From Enoplosus armatus (Eukaryota; Chordata; Actinopteri; Centrarchiformes; Enoplosidae): a stretch of DNA of 64,000 bases. This document shows positions 13,975 to 26,395 of this stretch, in pieces. The notes under the pieces are model-generated. The model saw only the letters and a program-made list of their open reading frames with translations. It was not told the DNA's origin and searched no databases. The stretch is taken from assembly GCF_043641665.1 (NCBI RefSeq), contig NC_092192.1, positions 3,242,658 through 3,306,657 on the forward strand, in the 5' to 3' direction. The position numbers and the translations under genes are program-made. The first letter of the stretch is position 1; every line of letters starts with the position of its first letter.

Positions 13975-14135
13975 ATCCATCCATTATCTGTACCCGCTTA
14001 TCCTGCGCATGGCCATGGGGGGCTGGGGCCAATCCGGGCTCACATTAGCTGAGAGGCTGGCTAGAACCTGGACAGGTAGCCAATCAGACAGACAACCATT
14101 CACACTCACCAGTGCTGCCTGTCTTGCACCACCAG
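13975..14135. repeat. Dispersed teleost repeat (TCCATCCATTATCTGTACCC type)
   Basis: The segment starts with CCATCCATTATCTGTACCCG and continues with CTTATCCTG, a GGGGGGCTGGGGCC core, CTAGAACCTGGACAGGT and AACCATTCACACTCAC. These occur in this order in a very common fish repeat, of which 1950-2022 resembles another part. Truncated and non-coding. Confidence 0.7.
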
Positions 14136-14294
14136 GCTACCATTGTGGTCTGTAACTACATACATTTATGTACATTTTGAAGTACTTTTAATTATTTACA
14201 TTTCGTGCGGCTTCATGTTTTACTTTAAAAGCAAATATGTCCTTTTGACTAACAAACCATTTGATCAGTTCATAAAATATAATGCATCTTTTTG

Positions 14295-14350
14295 AACTGG
14301 AAAGTATATAAAGCAGTTAAATTAGCTCCACCTTGAGCTACCACATTAAG
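14295..14350. repeat. Fragment of the AAGTACTTTTACT-type fish repeat
   Basis: GTTAAATTAGCTCCACCTTG with ACATTAAGATG matches an internal part of the dispersed family whose larger copy lies at 38270-38680. Confidence 0.5.
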
Positions 14351-15190
14351 ATGTGGTATGTGTTTATGATTTACATTTCCTTATGTGATTACATGTGACA
14401 CATGAACTTTTTCCAGGCATTTTCATTTTTTATTTTTATAGTAGTATAGTTGACAATCTGCATGCAGTGACAGGAAAACATGGGGACAGAGGCGACATGC
14501 GACCAGGCCTCCCATTACAGGTATGAAGTATTTTCATGATCAGATACTGTTTTATAAAAAAATGTCAATGTTTACATTTCAACATTGCTTTTGTTAGTCA
14601 TGCTTTAAATGTAACTTGTTTTTGACAGAAATGATGACACATGGTAACTCGGTCTGATCAGCAGTTTCCTCTGATGTCCCAGATATTCTCACCTCACCGC
14701 CAGCAGCACATGCAGCCGGCAGGCGCTGACATGAAATTTAGGCGAGAAAATTTCCTCAGTACCTCGATGCATTTTTCTCCTGTTTGTCATCAGGTGGAAC
14801 TTCCTCTTTTAATCGATAAGCATCTACCACAACAGTACTTAACTGCGACTTACATGTCCTTTTGCATCAGCTCATGCAACCCAGCTGAAACACACTTACT
14901 TTTCAATATTTGCAACATTAATGATGGTTGCTTATGATTCACTAGGATGTTTTTTCTTAAAGGGATCATCTGCTTAATCCCTGAGAGTATATCAGTTGTT
15001 GGTATTGATCAACAACTCTATCAGCTCCTTGCAGATGTACAGTATTATATAGGAAATAGGGGGCAGGGAAAATCATACATGTTGCTCCTTAACTTAAAGT
15101 CTTGTCAGCACAGATCTGGAGGGCGTTAACCAGCTGAGTGTGGAAACCGTGTCCTCATCCGCCCTCTGCCTATTAACAACACACTGCCGC

Positions 15191-15191
<1 letters not shown>

Positions 15192-15243
<52 letters not shown>
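15192..15243. repeat. (GA)n microsatellite
   Basis: About 26 uninterrupted GA units; a purine-pure strand able to form triplex DNA. Confidence 0.95.
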
Positions 15244-15246
<3 letters not shown>

Positions 15247-16559
15247 TGCAGTGTATCCAGTGTCTTCTCTCTCATCCGCCGATGTGGCTTCCCATGCAAT
15301 TAGGTGATAAAGCATGAAAAAATAAAACATATACGTCTGTTTCTATCTGGTTTTCAGTTCTCATTTACACAGTTTTTTGCACTCCTTCTTTCTCTTTGTT
15401 CTCTGTCCGTTACTGTCACTCTGCACAAACAAATTACAATTGTCAGAATTTGAGTGGTTATACAGGTTTTGCCTTTGTCCCAAGCTGTAGCCTGTTGTTG
15501 TGATCCTGCTTGATTTTCTTTTAGTTCATATTTTGCCTGCTGTGTTACCTGACACAGGTGAAAGAGTTTCTGCTGCATGACTGGAAAATCACCCATCTTA
15601 TCGCGTCATTCGATCTTGTATTCAGTTGACTTCCATGTAAAAAGGCAAAGTAGGTAAATAAAGGGTTTCCAGAACGGCAGGTCAGTTAGAATTAAATAGA
15701 ACCAGGGGCGCCGTTGTTTTTTTAATCAGCTTGTTCTGACAAATCAACCAAAATGTAAAACTTGTGTGCATCTACAGAATTCAAGCTTTATTCAAAAGTG
15801 AAAATACACTGCAGTTCCTCCTACACTGTTTGATTGACAGGTGATTTCTGCAGAAATACAGATGTTGCAAAAACACTGTTTTATGTATCAATGACTCCTC
15901 TGACGACGTTTGGTTTGTCTAATATAATAAATGATAGAGTGATGCAAGACATCAGAGTGAAAGAGCCTCTTCATGAGACTGAGAATAAAGAACACGCCTG
16001 GAGCAAGAGTCTTACTGAATTTGTCATGACAGGTTCATGGGTTATTTGTCTTCAAGAGGCAATATTCAAAGTAATCTGCATTATCATCAGCAACAATAAA
16101 TAAGTAAACACATTCGAGCTTTGCATAGCTTGTGTGCTTGTACATGTACAGTGTGTACATGTAATTCCTTTTTGATAACATACAGTTTTCCCCTTTTTCT
16201 CCCTCAAGTAGCTTCATGTTTATTAAAATAATTCAACAGTATTCTGTATACGAACACTATGTTTTTTACAACTGCATCATTTCATCATATTTACAGAAAT
16301 ACTCTAGATGTTCTGTGCATCATTTTGGACACATTTCCCTTGAATTCAGACATATTTGGTATCTTTGGAAACTTTGGGATCTCCTGTAGAATTCAAAATA
16401 AAGTTCTGTGGGTTTTAATAAAGTTTAGCAGCACAGCGCAAGTTTATAATGACTGAGGGGTTAAACACCTTCTGTTATTAGCCTTCGTTGTGTAAAAATA
16501 CAGAATAGTCCTCCGTCTCCTCAGTGTCCAGCTGTTTTAATAAAACGACTGAGCCTTGT

Positions 16560-16920
16560 TAGCCACGCTAGCAGAGAATGTCTCAGCAACTATTGGATGG
16601 GTTTCCATGAAATAATATAGACACAGTTATGTCACTCTCAGGATGATTTTTAATCACTTGGTGATCACTAGCTAGCATCACAATCAGGTCAAAATATAAA
16701 ACTTGTTTGATACCTGCAAAACTAATGACGTTCCTATTTGCATCAGCTGTATTTTGTGTTTAACGCTAATTAGCAAATGTTAGCTTGCTAACATGCTAAA
16801 CTAAGATGGTGAACATGGTAAATATTATACCTGCTTAACAGCAGCATATTGGCATTGTCATTGTGAGCATGTTAGCCTCACAGAGCCACTAACATGGCTG
16901 CAGACTGTTACTCGATATTT
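16560..16920. repeat. Dispersed fish repeat (TTAGCATGCTAA type)
   Basis: Recognisable landmarks in order: CAACTATTGGATGG, GCTAATTAGCAAATGTTAGC, ACATGCTAAACTAAGATGG, GAACATGGTAAA, CATTGTCATTGTGAGCATG and GCCTCACAGAG. This is one of the most abundant repeats of percomorph fish. Other fragments in the window are at 47570-47715 and 51235-51262. Confidence 0.75.
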
Positions 16921-19228
16921 GTATTTGTGACTAATTTTAAGGATTTACATCTTCAGTAGGATCTAACAGGCCTGAGGCACCACAGACAGATTAAGTCAGA
17001 AAGTATTGACAGACGGACTAACACGTTGTTGGTTTTGGTCTTTTCCTGGGATTAGTTGACAATAAGAAAAAACAGCAGCCTTATGCTAAGATAGCAGAGA
17101 GACCAGGATCCCGCTGCTGGGATGACCCTCCACGCTGGACACGATGGTGAACATGATGTGTTATTGTGCAATACCCAGCTGGTATTTTTAATAGTCTACA
17201 AGCCTCCTGTAATTTCTTCCATGCCATTTGCTCAACATGCGCAAGGTACCAGCTCTTTTATCACAGCTTGTCATGCTCTGCTGAGGTATAATTATACTCT
17301 GAAAATATGTGGGCCAACCAGTGAGACAAACTACACCAGATCAGAAAAGTTCCTGTTATTATATTCAGTATAAAGAGAATCCACATCAGTTCTGAATTTT
17401 CTCACGCACACTCTTCAGCCTCAGGTTTGACAGCAGTGAACTGACACCATCCGACGTTAACGCCCCAGTGGTATATTCTCAACTCGAGGTAACAAAATGT
17501 TTCAACTGGGTTTGACAAGTGAATCACTACAAACAGCCCAACAAACGTTGTCCCCATTATGTGGAGAAACTTTGGACAGGATGCGCAAATTGTCCCATAA
17601 ATTGGTTGACAAAATAAACCAACCTGTATCATGTATGCTCCTGTTCTTTGTAGCAAACAGTTCCCATCGTATTACACTGATGCCACAAGTGAAAAATACA
17701 ATAAACAAAGCTAGAACATAAAGTACAGCACGTTACTGCAATGATAAATATAATAAATCTAATGTAAGTGGGATATGTTTTGTCTGGATGCCGACGGATC
17801 TCGTTAGTCAAATGAAACTTGTGATTTGAAATAACATTACATATGTTGAGCTCTGATGAAAGTTTATGGTATCTTACATGGCTGATACACAGACCGCTCT
17901 GCCCTCAACATCGGCTTGTCTTGGTGTCAAATTTGACCCCAAAGTAGCTGGAGTCGGTGGAGACGTAATGCCTTTCATGTCTCATGTTAAGGACGACAGG
18001 GAGACACAAGAAGAGGAAACAGAGGAGACATGAAGAGAAACAGACTGATGAAAAGTCGAGAGACCAAAAGACAGAAATAAAGAGAGAAAGATGGCGGCAA
18101 CGGGTGGAGATCAGACAGAGAAACAGAGACGGTCAGCGGTTTGTCTTTGACTGGTAAAACCTTCCTAACCAGCATCTAGTCAAGAAAAAAGACTCTCCTC
18201 ATCAATTCGTGTTGAAGATAAAGAGCGCAGGAACAGCTGAAGCAAGGGCCAAAATTAGTGGCATGTCATCTGTCAACACTGACAAAAGAAGGTGCGTTGC
18301 GTCACTATCTGACGCTTGCAGCTAAAACGGCCTCGTCGCTGCTGTGTAGCACCTGTGGTTTATCTCAATCTATATTTCAGCAAGTAGCTCTATTTTCATT
18401 CCCCATGTATGGGCGTGCTGTCTTTCCACAAAGCAATAATGCTTTTCGGAGAGTACAAGTCATTACCATCATACATCTTTAAAATAAATAAGCATGTACA
18501 TTGTTTAAGAGACAATGAAAGGCAGACGCACATTCACGCACATAGTTATTATCTTCAAGTTTAGCCTGTTGCATGTAGTTCGAGCGAAGCCTCTGAAACT
18601 GTCACTTTTGATTAGCAAACGTTTGTTTCACGTGCCCCCTCTGTGTATCTTTGGTTTAATGTCTCACAGGGAGAAGATGCCCGGCACACTGAGCTTGTGA
18701 AACATAAAAAAAGAAGTCAGTGAAGGAAATGAAGCATCATATCTGATCACGCACATGGTCTTTATCTATTAAAGTCTAGTTTCTATTAAACTTCTGTTAA
18801 ACAAGTCTTGTGTGTTGCTGCTGTTACTCACCTTGACTTAAGCTCTATCGTTGCTGAACCTGCTGCAGCATGCAATGAAATGCAGTCAACTTCTTATTAT
18901 TTCTTGTGTGTTCGCGTGCACGTGTAATAATCCAACTTTCAATGACCAAAGACCGGTTTCAAACAAAATAGGCTACAGCCATTGGTTGTAAAGGTTTAAC
19001 ACCCCAAATATAACTCACTAATTCCACTATTCCAACAGACTATTGTTGAATACAATAGGTTTTTAACTGTAAGCACAGCCACAGGTGAGCTTTATCAGCA
19101 TGACTCATTTATTTCTTTTTGTGTGACGGATATATTGCAAAAATCACAAATTGGAAAAATGTGTCCAGGAAAAAAAAAGAAATTTATTGTAGAAATGTAA
19201 AAAAGGGAGGAAAATCTGTTTTTCCCCC

Positions 19229-19229
<1 letters not shown>

Positions 19230-19274
<45 letters not shown>
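19230..19274. repeat. (GT)n microsatellite upstream of the klf5 promoter
   Basis: GT array with one TTT interruption, ending about 60 bp before the GC/CCAAT-box cluster. Length variation here could influence promoter spacing or nucleosome position (inference). Confidence 0.95.
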
Positions 19275-19275
<1 letters not shown>

Positions 19276-19329
19276 TTGAGGGGACAATACTTGAGATGTG
19301 TTTCCCCCTTTCCTGAAGTCTCTCAGGTG

Positions 19330-19470
19330 AGTCCCGCCTCCCTCCACACAGCTGATTGGACTACAGGACCCATCCTTTGCTCTCATTGGCTGTGCCGTGT
19401 GTCGACCGTCGCCTCCAGGTAGCAGGTCCATACTTGAGCTCAGGTAGAAACTACCTGTGAGACAGAAGAG
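19330..19470 (+). promoter_or_regulatory. Probable klf5 core promoter (GC box and two CCAAT boxes)
   Basis: CCCGCCTCC at 19333-19341 is an inverted Sp1/KLF-type GC box. ATTGG, the inverted CCAAT box bound by NF-Y, occurs at 19355-19359 and again at 19385-19389, exactly 30 bp apart. No TATA box is evident. The cluster lies 200-260 bp before the start codon, so a start site around 19430-19480 is plausible. A small palindrome, CAGGTAG-AAA-CTACCTG, sits at 19441-19457. The elements are visible in the sequence; promoter function is inferred. Confidence 0.5.
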
Positions 19471-19541
19471 AGGGGGAGGGCTGTGGAATTATTCCGTAGC
19501 GTTCAACTCCAACAAGGCGCAGTTAACTGTAATAACTCTTT

Positions 19542-19553
19542 ATGCACTTATAA
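19542..19553 (+). other. Three-codon upstream ORF in the probable klf5 5'UTR
   Basis: ATG CAC TTA TAA ends 38 nt before the main start codon. If the transcript begins near 19450 it would be translated first and could lower klf5 output. The Kozak context is weak (T at -3). Confidence 0.35.
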
Positions 19554-19591
19554 CCCAAATTCACAGGTAGATTTGTTGAAGTAATCCTTTA

Positions 19592-19732
19592 ATGGCAGCG
19601 AGTGTAGGACTGGCCATGAATCCGCCGCACACGACAGACGAAAGGGCGGTTTTCACGCAGCTGAAGCCGGTGAGGATGTCGGGAGCGGACGGCGCTGAGG
19701 ACGCGTCCGTGTTTGAGGACGTCAAACCTGGG
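19592..19732 (+). CDS. klf5: klf5 coding exon 1
   Basis: Encodes residues 1-47, ending FEDVKPG, with a donor GGG|GTGAGA at 19733 (phase 0). The segment DERAVFTQLKPV matches the KLF5 N-terminus (human has DEPVFAQLKPV), which supports this start. The first ATG (19592) has T at -3 and G at +4. A second in-frame ATG at codon 9 has G at -3, so leaky initiation there is possible. The exon is shorter than in human, whose exon 1 adds a proline/alanine/glutamine-rich stretch missing here. Confidence 0.85.
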
Positions 19733-22079
19733 GTGAGAGACTCCGCCGACCCGCTGAGGACGGCTGGGCTCCCGGAGAACCGGAGGTCCGGCCTCTCTGG
19801 GTTTTAATAACTCTTCAGTATTGTTTACTCGCACTGTTTTGAGGTTTTGGGGATAAAGGAAGCTGCTCATATCCATTTAATTACCGCTGAGCTCCATGTT
19901 GTGCACCTATTTATTCATCAGGCTGCTTTTACCTGTGAAAGGAGGCAGCTCACCTGGCCGGCAGGTTAAAGTCCTACACAGACACCTGACATGTTAGAAA
20001 ACGCAGGTAAACTTCACCTGGAAGCTGCTTTTGGAGCAACAGTTCTGCGATACAAACGACTCAAATCAAACTTTGTAGTTCTGTAATGTTGATTTCAGTA
20101 GTTTAAATATGCTATTAATTTATGTTGTTTTCAGGTTTTATTAATATAATGGCATTCACACATACACCCAATGCACTTACATTGATTGTATTTATTAATA
20201 TTATTAAATATATATTAACATTACTGTTCAGTTATGTGTGGATACAGAGAAGGCCATGCAGTCCATAATGTATTTATAACAAAGCAACAACAAGCTGTTT
20301 CTCTGCCTCCAAACATGCTCTGTTGTTGATATATTGTGAAGTCAGTATCCTGCTGGCCTGACTTACTTTGATTATTACACATTTCTCTGACACACTTGGT
20401 CAGAGAGGAGCTGAGCGCACATGTGGTTTCCTGCTTGTGTGGTAAAATGACGATGGGCGACCCAGAGGCTGCAGAGGCTGTTCAGTCATGGAATTTGATC
20501 ACATGATGGAGATTTTAGACAAGTCTGCAAAATGGCCTCTTCTCCATCATCCGTTCCTTTGTAGATCTGTCTGTCCAAGCTTCGCTCTGATGCCACAAAT
20601 GTGCCTGAACATTTCAGGAAGTAACTCCTGTCATGTTTTAGCAGGCGATCGGGCCTAATTAATCGCAGAAAATTAGGAATACAAACGGATAAACAACATT
20701 TTATCATCATCACCTCCTTTGTTAAACATGGACAACTGATGACAGCAGAGACATGACAGCTGCATTAAAGTTACATGGCTGTGAATTGTACGTTGGCCCT
20801 GCATGATCACAACAGAGCAGAAACCGGACGCCTCCGTACGGTGCTGAGTTTGGCCTCCTGCCAGGTGTTTGGTAAACAGGCAGACCCCGACACCTGAGGC
20901 TCAAAACTGCTCTGCTCCTCTACAGGTCCCACATGACCAGCAGTGCAGAGCCCCCAGAGGATTGGATAGGTTAAAGATGTTTGTTCACTGGGCTCTTGGT
21001 GCTTCTTTGTTTTGGCTCTTCTGTTCTGGGGGTGTCGATGCTTGTGGATACGCTGTTTGTCACATGTTGTACCTGCATGCAACACATTCCACACAAAGCG
21101 CCGTGCGTTGAGGAGGCCCGGGCTCATGTTGTTGGCTTTTATGCAAACATGGAATGAAAGCGGTCACATGCTGGAGCTGTTTTTCTTTTTTTAATCTGAC
21201 TTTATTGGCAGTGTCAACTGGACAGGTGCGATCGTAGTAGCCAACCAACATCTCCTATCAGCTGTCAAACATTTCTATATTGCTGCAAGTCATTTGTCAC
21301 GTTATCGTACAGCTGTCATACCAGCAGTATTGTTGTTTTTTATGTCTTGTCTCTCTATCAACCAGTTTTGTATAAATTCTGATTATGAAACATTTGAATA
21401 GAATTCATCTTTATTTCAGTTTTCATCCTGTGTCTTCTGAGCGATGTAGAAAACACTGTGTACCTTCTCAGATAAATGTAGGTCACAATCACCGTCATAA
21501 ACAGTAGACTTATTTTATAGCCTTAATAACGGGTTTGTGTGATTGTGAGATGCCACGAATCACAATGCACATGCAACAAGTACATATTTTAACATAAAAT
21601 CAACATGTGATGCGAACACTCACATGTCTCAAAGCTTGAGACAAAATGGCCAACATTCAACTGCTTTTCCTCTTTGTTTCTCTTTGCTGTAACATGCAGT
21701 GCTTGATGTTATGCAAAACATGACTTCGTCAAGAACAAAGAAGTCAGGTTAAGTGAAATAGTTACCCCTCAGGCTAAAATGATGCCAACCGCAGTCTGAG
21801 AGGGTTTTCCTTATGTGCTCTTGATTCACCATGAATGTGCGTGAAGCGTGTTTCTCAAACACATTCCTCACAGATCACACGCCGCTCATCACGTGTGCTT
21901 TTCTTCTTCTTCTTCTGTCTAGATTTTTGTTTCAAACTGTGGGGTTCTGACTCGAGCAAAGCAGAAAGCTTCTGGGTAAAACAAATGTCTGCTTCTTGTG
22001 TTTTTTCACTTTCAGTTTTTTTCCTCTGAGACAAGTCTTTGTGTCATTGTGATGGTGGTTTAAAGAGCGCTTAACTGAG

Positions 22080-22220
22080 CCGGTGTCGTGACAGCAGTAT
22101 GTTGCCCGACCTGTCTGAGCAGGGCCCGCATCTCCATAAGCCGCCTCGAGGCAACAGGGAGGATGATAAAGGCCGACCTCATGAGAAAGTCACAGCAGCG
22201 GTGAAAAGCTGGTGAAAGCT
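22080..22220. promoter_or_regulatory. Candidate conserved non-coding element in klf5 intron 1
   Basis: A high-complexity, GC-balanced stretch without repeat character stands out from AT-rich surroundings. It contains a GATA-type ATGATAAAGG. Conservation cannot be judged from one sequence. Confidence 0.2.
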
Positions 22221-22669
22221 GAACACCCACCACATGCAGGTTTACTCGAACATTGTTTCCTCCGTTCTTTTTTTATCAGCGTTTTTGGTGTGTTTGTGTG
22301 CCGAAGGTGTCTTTTTCTGCTGAGTTATTTGTCAAAAGCCTGTCTGTAAATCTAAAAAAACTCTCATAGTGGAAATTTTCCACAGTTGCTTTTAAATGCG
22401 TGCCAAAGTTTGTGAGGAGGCTGTTCAATCCTCAAAAGATGGAATTTAATTTGGTGAAATTTTAGCTCTCAGCTTTTCCATCAGTGAAGTGTTTTCTTTA
22501 AACCTGCAGTTATTGATCTTTTGGCCACTTATAGCGCAACAAGCTATAAACCTAACACTGACATGATCACCATATAAAGTTAGCCATGACAACTACTTAC
22601 CTGTTTACACATCCAGCAGACACAGAGCAACATTAGCATTCATGTGGCATCATGTTTGTGCCCTCCTGT

Positions 22670-22810
22670 CAAATGGTAACTCAATATTAACTCCTTTTAG
22701 CTGTCATGGTCTCCACCGACTCCACTGTGAGCCGAAAGATGCTAAAACATCTGTAGATCTGAGGGGAACTGCAGAGTCGGTCGATGACGTCACAATGACC
22801 AACCACTTTC
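22670..22810. repeat. Dispersed fish repeat, copy B
   Basis: Shares TTAGCTGT, GGTCTCCACC, AAGATGCTAAAACA and GAACTGCAGAGT in the same order as copy A at 10500-10700. The two copies diverge substantially, so the insertions are old. Confidence 0.65.
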
Positions 22811-25800
22811 ACATCACACATAGTCATTTGATCCGTTTTAATATGCCTCTACTGCTTCTCTTGCATAACTCAAAAGTCACTGGAGGAATTACCTTTTGTC
22901 ACTTCTACACTATTCTATTACAGTAGCCCTGTTGGTCACAGGCCATTGATCTGGAACAGTTCTGTAAGTGTTTAAATGAATTGTGGCATAGCATTGGCAT
23001 TTAACCACACTGGTAATGAATCTGCCTGTTGAGTTTGGAGATGTAAAAGTGACTATTCAGTATAGTCCATATGTATTCATCCAATGTCAACAGTCCAAAA
23101 CTCAAAGATATTCAGTTTCCTATGATATAAAACAGTGAAAAGCTACAAATACTCGCATTTGAGAAGTTGGAACTGAAAAAAAATTGATATTTTGTCCTTT
23201 AGAAATGATTTGCTCTTAAAAGAACAAGCGTGTACAAGCATCAACATTTAGTTTGAACACTGGAGGCCGAAACTGTTTCCGTCAGTTTTGTTTCCGTCTT
23301 TTGGAAGTTTATGCTTTACTTTTCTTCCACGCAGTGCTTGTTTTATTCTGGGATTAATCTGCTCATGTACCTCAGCAGTAATGGCAGAATAAGTAACTGA
23401 TATGAAACCTATTTCCAGATTCTTTTGTCATTATATCACCAACGGGTTTCCTGTAAGACTGTGCACAGACGACAGGGGAAGTTACAGAGTAACTTCATGG
23501 CGTACGGATCAAGAGTCACGCCTAATGATTCCTGAAGATCAATACTCAGATATGGTTCAAACTTGGTTTTCAAGATGTTTTTTTCACATCCTGGGCTTGT
23601 ACTGGGACCTCTTTTGTGTTTGAGTTTATGCTTCTGATGTCATTGTTTTGACCAGTTTCCTGTCACGTCAGCCTTCCTCTTGTGAATTGTCCTACATTCC
23701 CTCGTCTTTTTTCGGCCCCTTGTTGCCGACAGACGTTTGTCATGCTGCTGAGGGCTGAAATGGTTTTGGTTTGACTAATGATTTGACTTCTAGGACAACA
23801 CACTCTGCTGATTTGCATCTGAGCTCTGCTGACGACGAGTCTCAGCTTGCAGAATCCCACATTATTATCTTTACTTTTTAAACTTTTTATCATTGATTTG
23901 GTATCATTAAACACAGTAAACTGCAGCTGATTCTTCTGACACCTTTGAATTTCCTGATGTCTGTGAACAACATCCTCTTTGAGTGTTGGCTGACGCTATC
24001 TCTGCTCTCACATCCGTTGTCCGCTCTCTGTCATCTATTTAGATGTTGGTCCTTCAAAAAGCCCCCAGAAGCTACAGAGAGATACTTTTGACTCTGGCTG
24101 TTTACTCACATTATTGCAGCTGTTCTTAAACACTTTTATCCAGGTTGTCTAGCTCGTATTAATCACAAGCATAGCTGGAAAAACAGACCTGTGCTTCATA
24201 TTACTCTTGGCATTGATACACCTCAGCCTATTTGGTTTTCTTTGTTTAGAAAATGAGATTATAGACTGAATTGGGTGTAAAACTTTGTGAAATAAAGCAG
24301 CATAGCCAGCTGAGCCTGAAACTTGATTTTTAAGGTGACAGCAAAATGAATCAAAGTAAAAGAAGTTGCTTTCAGCTGCAAATGTATCAAAATAAAAGCA
24401 GTAAACAAGAACAACAACAAATCTCTCAAATGTCCTTCAGTTTTGTGGAGCATGAACCGGACTCGTATCTTCCCAGGACCATATAAACACCAAAAGTATA
24501 AAATTAGCTCGTGCACATTAAATCTATATTTTCTGCAGCATTTTCTTAAGGTTTTATTCAGTTGGTTTAAACCTGCATCATATTGGCAAAAAATGACATA
24601 ACTGGCTGTTAAACAAATATTTAATATATCTGCCTGATGTATACGAGTGTCAGCTTTCCAGCAGACCTGCAGAGATTCATCATTTGAGTCGTGCTGGTCG
24701 CTGTCGCGATTGTTTGGTCTGCTGATGTCATCCGTACCCATCATGCCCGGCCATGTCTCAGTACCAGACAACACTCGCCGGCCGCAGACAGTCATGTTCT
24801 GCTGTTTCCTAATGCCTGTGGTCTGCAAACTCGTCTGCTGAGCTTTAATGACTACCGCTGTTTACTACTTCACTTGTCTGGAAAAACAGTGAGCACTTTT
24901 CTGGTGAAATCATTTTGTGGTGAGAGAAGAAATCTTTCAGTATCTCTAAACTTGTAGTCAGGTGCAGGATGCGGATGTGCGTTCACATCGTCAACCAACA
25001 AGTATGTTGTCCTGACAAAGTGCCACATCGTCTTCAGCCAGTTATGGTAGGACTGGGATTTCCATACGTCCTTAAGCACAGTATCGTGGGACATTTGAAA
25101 TCAAAATACTAGTAGAGGAACCCTGGATCCAGGACTGGAAAAGCCCCCGGACACGTCACGTCACCCCCCTTACTGCAAGCAAAATTTGAGAAGGACCTTT
25201 TCTGTTTTGTGGGACAAAATAGAACAAAGAGTGACGAGAAATGAGAGACAGAAACAGGACAACACGTGAGAGACGTTATTGTCTGGACGAATTGTTAACC
25301 TGAATATAAGGATATTGCAGTTCAGTTCCAAAGGATTCTGTCCCAAAATGATTTATGTTTACACAATGAGAAGGAGACATTTTTAGAGAGGTTTTTGTTT
25401 CATGTTACAGCTCAAAGTAACGGCGCTGAACTGAAGACGCTCCATGAAGCGATCAACACAACGAACGATGAACACCTACAAAGTTTCTTGAGAAATGAAG
25501 TCAGCCAACTCGGGTAGTTTGGAAAGTCGGATTACTGTAAACCATGAAAACATTTTCATAAAACTGTTCTCATACATCAGTCATGTACAGGAAGTGTACA
25601 TATTTACATTATGTTGGAACGCCATATATATCTTGATTTATGGACATATTTAAAAATATATATCTCATCTTCATACATAGATAACGTTTATCATCTATGT
25701 CACATTCATGTCACATGTGCAGCCTCAGTAGTTGGAGCATATGTTGCACATAAAATACCAAATCTTAATTCAGGCATACATCATTATAAATATTTAAAAA

Positions 25801-26149
25801 TCAATATGTTACTTTTACACATACATGTTGACCTTATATGGGCAGCACATATGTTGATATCCAGAGGCTATATTTTTGATTTTATAGGTCTCATTTATAT
25901 GTTTTGGCTGCTGACGTCTGTCTCTAACTGAGCTGAAGTTCAGCCAGCCTACCTTAAGTCAGAATATAATGAACAAATTCATTTTTGACACCAAAGTCTC
26001 ATCAAATGTTATCAGAAGGTATTAAATCTTTTCAGTTTAAGACTTTTCCCAGAAGAGCTGAAGTGGATTTTGGCCGCCTGGCAGTTAACGCTTGTCTTTA
26101 CTCATCACTGTCCTGTGAAGCCAAAACAAACCTCCATATCTCTCCCTCC

Positions 26150-26395
26150 ATCAGAGGCCATAAAACATCATCACCGTCTCAAAGGTTTTGTTTTTCCTCT
26201 GATGACCCTGTCAGGATTCTGCTCTGTTGATTCACAGCGAGCAGACCGTGGGGGCCCCGGGACTATCAGTTCAGTTTTTTTATGGAGATCCAAAGGCGAA
26301 TGGCCACCGTTTCTCTGCATTCCTAAGGGCCATAAAGGAGAACTTGCCATGACACAGCCATTTGTTTTGCAATTAGCAGGGGAAGGGTTCTGATG
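26150..26395. promoter_or_regulatory. Candidate enhancer in klf5 intron 1 with three CDX-like sites
   Basis: CCATAAA at 26158-26164, TTTATGG at 26279-26285 and CCATAAA at 26330-26336 each match the caudal/CDX core. The surrounding sequence is complex and non-repetitive. KLF5 is a gut-epithelial factor, so CDX input would be sensible. This is inference from motifs only. Confidence 0.25.

Larger units (their letters stand above)
6521..19225. other. Gene-free upstream DNA, right part
   Basis: No exon could be recognised. The longest open frame (140 codons, 8696-9118) has no domain and looks fortuitous. The stretch contains microsatellites, at least five dispersed fish repeat fragments (listed separately), an ATC tract near 11160-11186 and long AT-rich tracts. 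Distal klf5 regulatory elements could lie here, but nothing in the bare sequence identifies one. Confidence 0.65.

Noticed and set aside
24259..24828. 189-codon minus-strand open frame in klf5 intron 1
   Set aside because: Longest anonymous frame, but it has no domain and biased AT-rich low-information content. No convincing splice or polyA context surrounds it.
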